The notes under the pieces are model-generated. The model worked only from the letters and a program-made list of their open reading frames with translations. It ran no database searches and was not told the DNA's origin. Below are positions 51,164-60,036 of a DNA stretch of 64,000 bases, piece after piece. The translations under genes and the position numbers were made by a program. Origin of the DNA: Collinsella sp. Lineage in GTDB: Bacteria > Actinomycetota > Coriobacteriia > Coriobacteriales > Coriobacteriaceae. Every line of letters starts with the position of its first letter. Position 1 is the first letter of the stretch. The stretch spans positions 1-64,000 of the forward strand of contig DXZU01000033.1 in NCBI GenBank assembly GCA_019419525.1. Reading direction: 5' to 3'.

Positions 51164-51817
51164 CTACTTGTCGTCGGCCGCCGCCTTGGCCTCATTGAGG
51201 TAGCTATAGAAGCTGTACTTGGAGATGCCAAAGAACTCGCAGGCGCGCTCGCTCGACTTGGAAATGAGGAAGGCGCCGCGACGGTCGAGGTAGCCAATGG
51301 CACGAATGCGCTCGTCTTTGGTCATGAGCGCCGCGGGCTTGCCCACAAACTGCTCGCACTCGTGCAGCAGGTCCTCGAGCAGGTCGCCGATGTTCTTGGT
51401 AATGGGCTCGGGCTCGGTGTAGCCCGTGCCGCCGGTGCCGGTAAAGGCGTCGAGCGAACGCTCAAAAGCCTTCATAAGCGTAATGTCAAAGTTAATGCCC
51501 AAAATGCCGACGGGCTTGCCCTCGTCGTTGCGGATAAAGATGGTCGAGGACTTGAGCAGCTTGCCGTCGGTGGTTTTGGTGAGGTATGGCTCGCGGTCGT
51601 GCACGTCGGTGGTGCCCTCGTGCATGGACTCAAACACAATATGGCTGGGGCCGTCACCCAGTTTGCGCCCGCTGACGTGGCCGTTTTCGATCACTACGAT
51701 GGAGTGGTCCACGTCCTCGGTCTCCAGATCGTGGACGACGACTTCGCAGTTGGGGCCAAATTGGAGCGCCAGGCCGTGTGCAAGGCGCTTATAAAACTCA
51801 ATCTGTGCGGGGGTCAT
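51164..51817 (-). CDS. YheO-family transcriptional regulator, paralog 2
   Basis: The 217-residue protein has the YheO PAS domain (LQFGPNCEVVVHDLETEDVDHSIVVIENGHVSGRK, then STIFIRNDEGKPVGILGINFD). Its C-terminal HTH_22 includes ISKSSERACEFFGISKYSFYSYLNEAK. It is divergent from ygeX and is the most likely regulator of ygeX-ygeY-ygeW. The inverted repeats at 51941-52004 are candidate binding sites. ATG 51817 follows AGGAAGG. It resembles the regulator at 29740-30402. Confidence 0.88.
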   Translation of the reverse strand: MTPAQIEFYKRLAHGLALQFGPNCEVVVHDLETEDVDHSIVVIENGHVSGRKLGDGPSHIVFESMHEGTTDVHDREPYLTKTTDGKLLKSSTIFIRNDEGKPVGILGINFDITLMKAFERSLDAFTGTGGTGYTEPEPITKNIGDLLEDLLHECEQFVGKPAALMTKDERIRAIGYLDRRGAFLISKSSERACEFFGISKYSFYSYLNEAKAAADDK

Positions 51818-51940
51818 GGGTGCCTTCCTAAAAATTAGTTTGGGCACACTTTGCCATAAACCACACTTGTTCGCAAATAACGAAAGCGTCGCTGCGTTAT
51901 GTGACCGTTCGGCGGCGAAAAGGTACCGATTACGGCAACA

Positions 51941-52004
51941 AACAATTTGTTAGGTTTACCAATCAAAAAGTGTGATAGAACAGTGCTAACAAACTTTTTG
52001 TTTG
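51941..52004. promoter_or_regulatory. Inverted-repeat operator candidates before ygeX
   Basis: TTTGTTAG (51946-51953) and CTAACAAA (51986-51993) are perfect inverted copies. AACAATTTGTT (51941-51951) and CAAACTTTTTGTTTG (51990-52004) are themselves palindromic. They lie in the shared ygeX/regulator promoter region. Confidence 0.5.
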
Positions 52005-52094
52005 GCATCCACATAAAAGTTCAGTCGCATGAATGGGAATGGGCTGAAACGCGTATGCGGGGGCCGGCAAGAGAGGACTTAAGGAGTTCACCGT

Positions 52095-53309
52095 ATGGCC
52101 GATAAGATCCAGTGGGCGGGCAACACGATGCCCAAGAGCGATGACAAGCACTTGGGAATCATGAGCCTCGACCACGTGAAGAAGGCCCGCGCCTTCCACC
52201 AGTCGTTCCCTCAGTACACCGTCACTCCGCTTGCCCGCCTGGATGGTCAGGCTGCGCGCCTGGGCCTTTCCAACCTGTGCGTTAAGGACGAGAGCTATCG
52301 CTTTGGCCTCAACGCCTTTAAGGTCCTGGGCGGTTCGTTTGCCATGGCCAACTACATTGCCGACGAGACCGGCAAGGACGTTGCCGAGTGCACCTTCGAT
52401 TACCTGACCTCCGATCAGCTTGCCAAGGACTTTGGCCAGGCCACCTTCTTTACTGCCACCGACGGCAACCATGGCCGCGGCGTGGCATGGGCTGCCAACA
52501 AGCTGGGCCAGAAGGCCGTCGTGCACATGCCCAAGGGTTCCACCAAGCCCCGCTTTGATAACATCGCCGCCGAGGGCGCCACGGTGACCATCGAAGAGGT
52601 CAACTACGACGAGTGCGTGCGCATGGCCGCCGCCGAGGCCGACGCCTGCGAGCGCGGCGTCATCGTTCAGGATACCGCCTGGGAGGGCTACGAGAAGATC
52701 CCGTCCTGGATCATGGAGGGCTACGGCACCATGGCTTCCGAGGCTGCCGAGCAGCTGCGCGAGATGGCCATCAACCGCCCGACGCACGTCTTTGTCCAGG
52801 CTGGCGTGGGCTCGCTCGCCGGCGCCGTGGTGGGCTACTTCACCAACCTGTATCCCGATAACCCGCCCACCTTCGTCGTGGTCGAGTGCGCGCCTGCCGC
52901 CTGCCTGTACAAGGGCGCTGCCGCCGGCGACGGCGATCCGCGCATCGTGAACGGCGATATGCCCTCCATCATGGCCGGCCTGTGCTGCGGCGAGCCCAAC
53001 ATCCTGGGCTGGGATATCCTGCGCAACCACACCACCGCCTTCGTGTCCTGCCCCGACTGGGTCACCGCTCGCGGCATGCGCACTCTGGGCGCTCCCGAGA
53101 AGGGCGACCCGCGCGTCATCTCTGGCGAGTCCGGCGCTGTGACCACCGGTCTGGTCGAGACTCTCATGCTCGATCCCGAGTACGCCGAGCTCAAGGAACT
53201 CATCGGCCTGGACAAGACGAGCTCCGTGCTCTGCTTCTCCACCGAGGGCGACACCGATCCGGATCAGTACCGTCGCATCGTCTGGGAGGGCGAATACCCC
53301 ACTTACTAA
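52095..53309 (+). CDS. ygeX: Diaminopropionate ammonia-lyase
   Basis: This PLP enzyme splits 2,3-diaminopropionate into pyruvate and two ammonia, by way of 2-aminoacrylate. The 404-residue product has the PLP-binding Lys76 in GLNAFKVLGG, the TATDGNHGRGVAW phosphate-side loop, and QAGVGSLAGAVVGY near residue 235. It is a core gene of urate-degradation clusters, where 2,3-diaminopropionate derives from ring opening. AAGGAG precedes the ATG. It heads ygeX-ygeY-ygeW. Confidence 0.94.
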   Translation: MADKIQWAGNTMPKSDDKHLGIMSLDHVKKARAFHQSFPQYTVTPLARLDGQAARLGLSNLCVKDESYRFGLNAFKVLGGSFAMANYIADETGKDVAECTFDYLTSDQLAKDFGQATFFTATDGNHGRGVAWAANKLGQKAVVHMPKGSTKPRFDNIAAEGATVTIEEVNYDECVRMAAAEADACERGVIVQDTAWEGYEKIPSWIMEGYGTMASEAAEQLREMAINRPTHVFVQAGVGSLAGAVVGYFTNLYPDNPPTFVVVECAPAACLYKGAAAGDGDPRIVNGDMPSIMAGLCCGEPNILGWDILRNHTTAFVSCPDWVTARGMRTLGAPEKGDPRVISGESGAVTTGLVETLMLDPEYAELKELIGLDKTSSVLCFSTEGDTDPDQYRRIVWEGEYPTY

Positions 53310-53381
53310 TACTGGGCGGAGTAAATAGGTATCGCTCCGCCACCTCACAGGTAGATCCCTTCGTATGAAAGGTTATGAACA

Positions 53382-54767
53382 ATGGCTAAAGAACTCGATT
53401 TCGACGCTATCAAGGCTGCTGCTGAGTCCCATCGTGCTGATATGACTCGCTTCCTGCGCGCTATGATCTCCCACCCCTCTGAGTCTTGCGAGGAGGGCGA
53501 GGTTGTCGCTTGCATCAAGGCCGAGATGGAGAGCCTTGGCTATGACGAGGTCAAGGTCGACGGCCTGGGCAACGTTATGGGCTTTATGGGCGAGGGCGAC
53601 AAGATCATCGCCATCGACTCTCACATCGACACCGTCGGCATCGGCAACATCGAGAACTGGGATGCCGATCCCTATGAGGGCTACGAGACCGACGAGATCA
53701 TCTACGGCCGCGGCGGCTCCGACCAGGAGGGCGGCATGGCTTCTGCTACCTACGCTGCCAAGATGATGAAGGACATGGGCCTCATCCCCGAGGGCTACAA
53801 GATCATGGTCGTCGGCACCGTCCAGGAAGAGGACTGCGACGGCATGTGCTGGCAGTACATCTACAACAAGGACGGCATTAAGCCCGAGTTCGTCATTTCC
53901 ACCGAGCCCACCGACGGCGGCATCTATCGCGGTCACCGCGGCCGCATGGAGATCCGCGTCGACGTTCACGGCACCTCCTGCCACGGCTCCGCGCCCGACC
54001 GTGGCGACAACGCCATCTACAAGATGGCCGACATCATCGCCGACGTCCGCGCCCTCAACAACAACGGCTGTGACGAGTCGACCGACATCAAGGGTCTCGT
54101 CAAGATGCTCGACCCCAAGTACAACCCCGAGCACTTCGAGGATGCCCGCTTCCTGGGCCGCGGCACCTGCACCGTCAGCCAGATCTTCTACACCAGCCCC
54201 AGCCGTTGCGCTGTCGCTGACTCCTGCGCCATCTCCATCGACCGTCGCATGACCGCCGGTGAGACCTGGGAGTCCTGCCTGGACGAGATCCGCAACCTGC
54301 CGGCCGCCAAGAAGTACGGCGACGACGTGAAGGTCTCCATGTACATGTACGACCGTCCGTCCTGGACCGGCGAGGTCTACGAGACCGAGGCTTACTTCCC
54401 CACGTGGATCAACAAGGAGACCGCTCCGCACGTCAAGGCCCTCGTCGACGCCCACAAGGCCATGTTCGGTGACGAGCGCATCGGCTGTGAGCCCAGCATG
54501 GACAAGCGCACCGGTCGTCCGCTGTGCGACAAGTGGACCTTCTCCACGAACTGCGTTTCCATCCAGGGCCGCTATGGCATCCCCTGCGTCGGCTTTGGCC
54601 CGGGTGCCGAGTCTCAGGCTCACGCTCCCAACGAGGTCACCTACAAGGACGACCTGGTCACCGCTGCCGCCATGTACGTGGCTGCCCTGAACCTCTACGA
54701 TCCGAGCCAGGCCGATGGCGACGCCACCGTGTTCCGCGCCGGTCTGACCAACAACAAGATCGACTAG
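53382..54767 (+). CDS. ygeY: YgeY family M20 metallohydrolase
   Basis: YgeY is an M20/DapE-type zinc hydrolase and a constant partner of ygeX and ygeW. The 461-residue product has the metal motif [25 protein letters not shown], the acidic [10 protein letters not shown] and a C-terminal [16 protein letters not shown] with the last His. It is about 60 residues longer than E. coli YgeY. A role in removing a carbamoyl or acyl group from a diaminopropionate precursor is inference. GAAAGG lies upstream. Confidence 0.92.
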   Translation: MAKELDFDAIKAAAESHRADMTRFLRAMISHPSESCEEGEVVACIKAEMESLGYDEVKVDGLGNVMGFMGEGDKIIAIDSHIDTVGIGNIENWDADPYEGYETDEIIYGRGGSDQEGGMASATYAAKMMKDMGLIPEGYKIMVVGTVQEEDCDGMCWQYIYNKDGIKPEFVISTEPTDGGIYRGHRGRMEIRVDVHGTSCHGSAPDRGDNAIYKMADIIADVRALNNNGCDESTDIKGLVKMLDPKYNPEHFEDARFLGRGTCTVSQIFYTSPSRCAVADSCAISIDRRMTAGETWESCLDEIRNLPAAKKYGDDVKVSMYMYDRPSWTGEVYETEAYFPTWINKETAPHVKALVDAHKAMFGDERIGCEPSMDKRTGRPLCDKWTFSTNCVSIQGRYGIPCVGFGPGAESQAHAPNEVTYKDDLVTAAAMYVAALNLYDPSQADGDATVFRAGLTNNKID

Positions 54768-54822
54768 TCCCATTCCTCGTTCTTGTTGAGCCGGGGGCCG
54801 CTCGTGTCCCCGGCACCCCCTG

Positions 54823-54850
54823 TTGACTTGGGGCCCGCGGTCGTTATCTC
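54823..54850 (+). promoter_or_regulatory. Possible promoter before ygeW
   Basis: TTGACT (54823-54828) and TATCTC (54845-54850) are 16 bases apart in the 201-base ygeY-ygeW gap, after a GC-rich stem (54790-54815). This is a weak call. Confidence 0.3.
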
Positions 54851-54968
54851 CCATGCTTCCTCAACGGTAGCGGGTTCTCGTCATAGTGCTCTGCATGTTC
54901 TAGCCACACGCGCATGCCGGAGCACATCTACTCATTGCAATCGTTTCATCTTTGGAAAGGATATTTAC

Positions 54969-56171
54969 ATGGACGCCAAGTTTACCGAGCTCGTCGAGCA
55001 GCTGAACGGCCTCGATTTTAAGGGCATGTACGGCAGCGACTTCCTGCACACCTGGGATAAGACCACCGATGAGCTCAAGGCGCTCTACATCGTCGCCGAC
55101 GCCCTGCGCGAGCTGCGCGAGAACAACGTTTCGTCCAAGATCTTCGATTCGGGTCTGGCCGTCTCCCTGTTCCGTGACAACTCCACCCGTACGCGCTTCT
55201 CCTTCTCTAAGGCAGCCAACCTGCTCGGTCTTGAGCTGCAGGACCTGGACGAGAAGAAGTCCCAGATCGCTCACGGCGAGACCGTCCGCGAGACCGCTAC
55301 CATGATCTCCTTCATGGCCGACGTCATCGGCATCCGCGACGACATGTACATCGGCAAGGGCGACGCCTACATGGCCGAGGTCTCCGAGTCTGTCCAGCAG
55401 GCCTACGAGGACGGCGTTCTGGATCACCGTCCCACGCTCATCTCCCTGCAGTCCGACTCCGATCACCCCACGCAGTCCTCTGCCGACATGCTCTACCTCA
55501 TCAACGAGTTTGGCGGTCTTGAGAACCTCAAGGGCAAAAAGGTTGCCGTCACCTGGGCCTACTCGCCCTCTTACGGCAAGCCGCTGTCCTGCCCGCAGTC
55601 GCTGATCAGCCTGCTGCCCCGTTTTGGCATGGACGTCACCTTGGCCCACCCCGAGGGCTACGACCTCATGCCCGAGGTCGTCGAGCGCGCCAAGGGTTAT
55701 GCCGCCGACTCCGGCACCACCTTTAAGCAGGTCAACACCATGGCCGAGGCCTTCGAGGGCGCCGACATCGTGATCCCGAAGAGCTGGGCTCCGTTTGCCG
55801 CCATGGAGAAGCGCACCAACCTGTACGCCGAGGGCGACGACGCCGGCATCGCTGCACTCGAGAAGGAGCTGCTCGCTCAGAACGCCACGCATCAGGATTG
55901 GTGCTCCACGACCGAGCTCATGGAGAAGACCGCCAACGGCCAGGACACCATCTTTATGCATCCGCTGCCCGCCGACATCTCCGGTGTCTCTTGCGAGCAC
56001 GGCGAGGTCAACGCCGACGTCTTCGACATGCACCGCGTGGGCATGTACAAGGAGGCCAGCTACAAGCCGTACGCCATCGCAGCCATGGTGTTCCTGCAGA
56101 AGGTTGCCGATCCCGCCGCTACCCTCAAGGCCCTCGACGAGCGCAACACCGCCCGTTGGTTCCAGGCCTAA
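54969..56171 (+). CDS. ygeW: YgeW knotted carbamoyltransferase
   Basis: YgeW belongs to the aspartate/ornithine carbamoyltransferase fold; its physiological substrate has been uncertain and is tied to purine breakdown. The 400-residue product has the carbamoyl-phosphate site FRDNSTRTRFSF near residue 72, SDHPTQSSADM, AVTWAYSPSYGKP and the C-terminal FMHPLPADISG. ATG 54969 follows GGAAAGG. In the cluster it would release carbamoyl phosphate, which carbamate kinase could use to make ATP; no kinase gene is in this window. Confidence 0.93.
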   Translation: MDAKFTELVEQLNGLDFKGMYGSDFLHTWDKTTDELKALYIVADALRELRENNVSSKIFDSGLAVSLFRDNSTRTRFSFSKAANLLGLELQDLDEKKSQIAHGETVRETATMISFMADVIGIRDDMYIGKGDAYMAEVSESVQQAYEDGVLDHRPTLISLQSDSDHPTQSSADMLYLINEFGGLENLKGKKVAVTWAYSPSYGKPLSCPQSLISLLPRFGMDVTLAHPEGYDLMPEVVERAKGYAADSGTTFKQVNTMAEAFEGADIVIPKSWAPFAAMEKRTNLYAEGDDAGIAALEKELLAQNATHQDWCSTTELMEKTANGQDTIFMHPLPADISGVSCEHGEVNADVFDMHRVGMYKEASYKPYAIAAMVFLQKVADPAATLKALDERNTARWFQA

Positions 56172-56194
56172 AGCTGGGTTGAGGTAAGCCATGT

Positions 56195-56234
56195 AAAGGG
56201 GGCGCTCTGCCAACCGGCGGGGTGCCCCTTTTTG
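56195..56234 (+). terminator. Terminator after ygeW
   Basis: AAAGGGG(GCGC) pairs with (GTG)CCCCTTT around a 13-16 base loop, followed by TTTTTGT. Confidence 0.7.
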
Positions 56235-56321
56235 TATCGTGGGCGTGCGGGATAAGCGCTTTCGATGTAGATGCCCCGCGACGCGAGTTATGGGTACGAT
56301 GGTTTCAGGGGAGGTATCGCC

Positions 56322-56936
56322 ATGAAACTTGGTTGCGTCATTATGGCTTCGGGCGAGGGCAAGCGATTTGGCTCTAACAAGATGCTCGCCGATATCTATG
56401 GCGAGCCGCTGATTGCCCGGACCATTGATTCGGTTCCCCGGGGCTTTGACGTTGTGGTTTCGACGCGTTGGCCCGAGGTCGCTCAGATTTGTGATGACAA
56501 GCATTGCCCGTGCGTGCTGCACGATGGCGAGCTGCGCAGCGAAAGCGTCCGTGCGGGCCTTTCGTGGGGAGTCGAACGCAACTGGAAAGGTTGCCTCTTT
56601 TTGCCGGGCGACCAGCCGCTCGTGAGTTCGGATTCTTTTGAGGCTATGGTTCGTGCATTTGACGAGCGTGGCCGCAAGCATCCGGTGCGTCTTGCGTGCA
56701 ACGGTGAGCCTTCGAGCCCGGTGCTCTTTCCGGCGGAACTGTTCGATGCACTTATGTGTCTTGAGGGTAAGGACGGCGGCGGTTCGATCCTCAAGGACCG
56801 TACCGACGTGGTGCTGGTCGAGGCGCGTGCCTACGAGCTGTGGGACGTCGATACCGTCAAGGGACAGCGACGCATAACGGAGCATATTGCCGCCTGCTCG
56901 TATTTTGATCGCGTGGCCAACTGCATCAATCAATAA
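56322..56936 (+). CDS. mocA: Molybdenum cofactor nucleotidyltransferase MocA-like (YgfJ)
   Basis: MocA-type enzymes attach CMP to molybdopterin to make the cytosine dinucleotide cofactor of xanthine dehydrogenase-type enzymes. The 204-residue product has the nucleotidyltransferase start VIMASGEGKRFGSNKM, then LPGDQPLVSSDSF with the metal Asp. The length is near that of the E. coli protein (192). GGGAGG lies before ATG 56322. It lies 9 bases before hyuA and serves the XdhD-like enzyme. Confidence 0.9.
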   Translation: MKLGCVIMASGEGKRFGSNKMLADIYGEPLIARTIDSVPRGFDVVVSTRWPEVAQICDDKHCPCVLHDGELRSESVRAGLSWGVERNWKGCLFLPGDQPLVSSDSFEAMVRAFDERGRKHPVRLACNGEPSSPVLFPAELFDALMCLEGKDGGGSILKDRTDVVLVEARAYELWDVDTVKGQRRITEHIAACSYFDRVANCINQ

Positions 56937-56945
56937 GGAGCAATT

Positions 56946-58313
56946 ATGATCATCATCAAAAACGGCGCACTCGTGACGCCCCAGGGGCTTCGCCGCGCCG
57001 ATCTTGCCATGGAGGGCGACAAGATTGTGCGGATTGCCGCGGCAATCGAGCCGGGCGAGGGCGATACCGTCGAGGACGCCACCGACTGCTGGGTGTTTCC
57101 CGGCTTTATCGACGGCCACACGCACATGCAGTGCTGGACCGGCATGGATTGGACAGCCGATAGCTTTGAGACCGGCACGCGCGCGGCTGCCTGCGGCGGC
57201 ACGACGACCATTGTGGACTACGCGACGGCCGATCGCGGCGTGACCATGCCCGATGCCTTGGTCGAGTGGCATCATCGCGCCGACGGCACCTGCACCGCCA
57301 ACTATGCCTTCCATATGGCGCTTGCCGAGTGGAATGAGCGCAATCGCGCCGACCTTTCGGCCATGCGCGAGGCGGGCGTGTCGTCGTTTAAGACCTACTT
57401 TGCCTACGACCATCTGCGCCTGGACGATGCCGAGACGCTCGAGGTGCTGGAGGAGCTCAAGCGCGTGGGCGGTATCCTGTGCGTGCATTGCGAGAACGGC
57501 ACGTTGGTCAACGCGCTGCAGAAGCGCGTGTTTGAGCAGGGTATCCACGGGCCCGAGGGCCATGCGCTCAGCCGTCCGGACGTGTGTGAGGCCGAGGCCG
57601 TGAGCCGCCTGCTGTATCTGGCGCACTTGGCCGGGGACGCTCCGGTCAACGTGGTGCACCTTTCGACCAAGCTGGGGCTCGAGGCCATTCGCGCTGCCAA
57701 AGCGCGCGGGCAGAAGAACATCTATGTCGAGACATGCCCTCAGTATCTGATACTCGACGACACCTGCTATCTGGAGCAGGGCGAGGACGGCTTTGCGGGC
57801 GCCAAGTACGTGATGAGCCCGCCGCTGCGCCATGCCGGTGACCGTGCCGCGCTGCGCGAGGCGCTTGTGGCTGGCGAGATCGATACTATTGCGACCGATC
57901 ATTGCAGCTTTAACCTGCACGGGCAAAAGGACCGAGGACGCGATGATTTCCGCGCGATTCCCAACGGCGGGCCCGGCGTGGAGCATCGTCCCGTTGCGAT
58001 TGCCACGAGCTTTGAGGGACAGCTGGGTCCCGAGGATCTGTGCCGCTTGATGAGCGAGAATCCGGCGCGCGTTTTTGGCATGTATCCGCGCAAGGGCTGT
58101 CTTGCCGAAGGCGCCGATGCCGACGTGTGCGTGTGGGATCCGTGCGCGCGTTGGACGATCAGCGCCGCGACGCAGCATCAGGCCGTGGACTACACGCCGC
58201 TCGAGGGCTTTGAGGCACATGGCCGCGCCAAGGCCGTGTTTGTGAACGGCGTGCTGGCGGCACGCGACGGCGAGCCCACCGGAGCCCAACCCGGCCGCTA
58301 CGTGCCCCGCTAA
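56946..58313 (+). CDS. hyuA: Dihydropyrimidinase/hydantoinase family amidohydrolase
   Basis: The 455-residue TIM-barrel hydrolase has the metal motif GHTHMQ at about 58-60, the carboxylated-Lys segment SSFKTYFAYD near 147, YVETCPQYL and the catalytic Asp region IATDHCSF. Enzymes of this family open cyclic ureides; in the cluster it would open a hydantoin or dihydropyrimidine-like intermediate from the purine ring. AAGGAG precedes the ATG. It follows mocA and converges with yqeC. Confidence 0.93.
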   Translation: MIIIKNGALVTPQGLRRADLAMEGDKIVRIAAAIEPGEGDTVEDATDCWVFPGFIDGHTHMQCWTGMDWTADSFETGTRAAACGGTTTIVDYATADRGVTMPDALVEWHHRADGTCTANYAFHMALAEWNERNRADLSAMREAGVSSFKTYFAYDHLRLDDAETLEVLEELKRVGGILCVHCENGTLVNALQKRVFEQGIHGPEGHALSRPDVCEAEAVSRLLYLAHLAGDAPVNVVHLSTKLGLEAIRAAKARGQKNIYVETCPQYLILDDTCYLEQGEDGFAGAKYVMSPPLRHAGDRAALREALVAGEIDTIATDHCSFNLHGQKDRGRDDFRAIPNGGPGVEHRPVAIATSFEGQLGPEDLCRLMSENPARVFGMYPRKGCLAEGADADVCVWDPCARWTISAATQHQAVDYTPLEGFEAHGRAKAVFVNGVLAARDGEPTGAQPGRYVPR

Positions 58314-58327
58314 CGGGAAGACCGCCG

Positions 58328-58399
58328 GGGTAGCTAATTTGGGAGATGATTTTTTGGGACGGGGTAGCAAAAAGAGCCCCGTCCCAAATTTGCTACCCC
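58328..58399. terminator. Nested inverted repeats between hyuA and yqeC
   Basis: The inner stem TTTGGGACGGGG/CCCCGTCCCAAA (58353-58364, 58377-58388) is a convergent terminator. The outer arms 58328-58345 and 58382-58399 match at 17 of 18 positions (GGGGTAGC, one mismatch, AATTTGGGA) and overlap the inner right arm, so two exclusive structures are possible. Confidence 0.7.
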
Positions 58400-59130
58400 T
58401 GGAGGCTGGTGGCGATGAGGGGGCGGTTGAGGGCTGCCTCGAAGCGATCTGCCATTGTTGGGTCGGCAAGCGTGTCGGCTTGGTTGAGCATGACGCGTGC
58501 GGTGCTGAGTCCCAGCGCCTGCATCTCGGCATTGAGCACCTGGGCGACGCGCTCGGGCGTGGCGATGTCGGTAGGCTCGCAGCCGCAGCGCTCGCAGAAG
58601 AGCTCGGGGCGGTGGACAACCTCGGCGACGGGCTTGCCCAGCCCCGAGGCGCCGACGACCCAGACAACGTTTGCCGTGGCGGCGGGAATTACCGGCTCCC
58701 AGGCGGCATGCGCCTTGAGCGGGAGTCGCTTGCTGCCATCTGTCTCGGCCAACACATAGTCAAAGCGCTGCGCCAGCTCGTTGGGCGGCTCGGCGGGGGC
58801 GGAGAGCTTGCCTGTCTCCGGGTCCAAAACACCCGCCTGGCAGATGCTTCCGCGGCTCATGCCAGCGCATACCTTGCAGGTGCAGCCGGGGGCATGCGCG
58901 GCACCCGGCTTCCAAGGCGCGGCATCCAGGCGACGGTTTGACCCGTCCCACGGCACGCCGGCGACGGGAAACATGTGCGTGGTGGTGCAGAGGAGCACGC
59001 GGCCGCCAGCGCGCATGAGCTCGAGACCCAGCGTCTTTAGCAAGGTCGACTTGCCACCGCTGCCGATAATTGCGGTAATGCCCGGCTCGATCTTGAGCGC
59101 GGAGGCAAGGTTTCCGCTCGTCGTTTCCAT
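58393..59130 (-). CDS. yqeC: Selenium cofactor biosynthesis protein YqeC
   Basis: YqeC is a marker gene of selenium-dependent molybdenum hydroxylases, thought to help place the labile selenium on the Mo cofactor. The 245-residue product has a P-loop-like GSGGKST at 23-29, TTTHMF, and the family segment LAETDGSKRLPLKAHAAWEPVIP. A CTCKVC pair could bind metal. It is divergent from yqeB, sharing a 102-base promoter region. Function rests on family association rather than proven chemistry. Confidence 0.92.
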   Translation of the reverse strand: METTSGNLASALKIEPGITAIIGSGGKSTLLKTLGLELMRAGGRVLLCTTTHMFPVAGVPWDGSNRRLDAAPWKPGAAHAPGCTCKVCAGMSRGSICQAGVLDPETGKLSAPAEPPNELAQRFDYVLAETDGSKRLPLKAHAAWEPVIPAATANVVWVVGASGLGKPVAEVVHRPELFCERCGCEPTDIATPERVAQVLNAEMQALGLSTARVMLNQADTLADPTMADRFEAALNRPLIATSLQG

Positions 59131-59232
59131 CGGTTCACCGCCGTATAATACTGTGATAATAAATAATCATCAGAGTAGCGGCCGAACCGCTTTTGCTCTG
59201 CTCAAACCGTAGCACAGGGAGGTGCCCCGGGA

Positions 59233-60027
59233 ATGCTCGTTTATGTTCGCGGCGCCGGCGATATCGCCACGGGCGTCGCCGCTCGCTTGGTGCGCGCCGG
59301 CGTTTCGGTCGTTATGGCCGATATCGCGGTTCCCACGTGCATCCGCCGCACAATCTGTTTTTGCGAGGCCATTCGCCTGGGCGAGGTCGAGGTCGAAGGC
59401 ATTCGCGCTCGCTTGGCACAGACGCCGGCTGAGGCGCTTGAGATTACCGAGGCTGGAGACGTCGCCGTTGTGGTGGACCCTCAGGCCAAGATGCTCGATG
59501 AGCTTAAACCCGCTGCTGTGGTCGACGCGATTTTGGCTAAGCGCAACTTGGGCACCACGCGCGACATGGCGCCTGCCGTCATCGCCGTGGGGCCGGGCTT
59601 TACCGCGCCGGTTGACTGCGACGCCGTGGTCGAGACCATGCGTGGGCATTTCCTGGGCCGTGTCATTACCCAAGGTTCGCCCCAGCCCAACACGGGCGTG
59701 CCGGGCATTATCGCCGGCTATGGCAAGGAACGTGTTATCCACAGCCCCGCCGCCGGCGTGTTTCGGTCCGACCGCGCAATCGGCGACATCGTGAGCGCCG
59801 GAGACGTGATTGGCTACGCGGGCGATACGCCCATGTGCACGCAGATCGATGGCTGTCTGCGCGGGCTTTTGGCGAACGGCGTGCAGGTGACTGAGGGCTT
59901 TAAATGCGCCGATGTCGATCCACGCGGCGATGCCAGCTATATCAACTACATTTCGGACAAAGCGACGTCGGTCGGCGGCGGCGTGCTCGAGGCACTCGCT
60001 ATGCTCACCGATGTCTTTAGAGGATAG
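59233..60027 (+). CDS. yqeB: Selenium-dependent molybdenum hydroxylase system protein YqeB (EF2563 family)
   Basis: The 264-residue product begins VYVRGAGDIATGVAARLVRAGVSVVMADI, a dinucleotide-type fold. The EF2563-family segments VDPQAKMLDELKP, VGPGFTAPVDCDAVVETMRGH and GRVITQGSPQPNTG follow. It covers only the YqeB domain; the E. coli protein is about twice as long, and here the next gene encodes the XdhC-like part separately. It lies 9 bases before xdhC. Confidence 0.9.
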   Translation: MLVYVRGAGDIATGVAARLVRAGVSVVMADIAVPTCIRRTICFCEAIRLGEVEVEGIRARLAQTPAEALEITEAGDVAVVVDPQAKMLDELKPAAVVDAILAKRNLGTTRDMAPAVIAVGPGFTAPVDCDAVVETMRGHFLGRVITQGSPQPNTGVPGIIAGYGKERVIHSPAAGVFRSDRAIGDIVSAGDVIGYAGDTPMCTQIDGCLRGLLANGVQVTEGFKCADVDPRGDASYINYISDKATSVGGGVLEALAMLTDVFRG

Positions 60028-60036
60028 AAGGCGGCA

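Noticed and set aside
56760..56800. tRNA-like GGTTCGATCC
   Set aside because: It lies inside mocA coding sequence and no cloverleaf can be formed around it.
54900..58667. 1255-codon minus-strand frame spanning ygeW, mocA and hyuA
   Set aside because: It covers three convincing plus-strand genes and part of yqeC in another frame; no recognisable domain.
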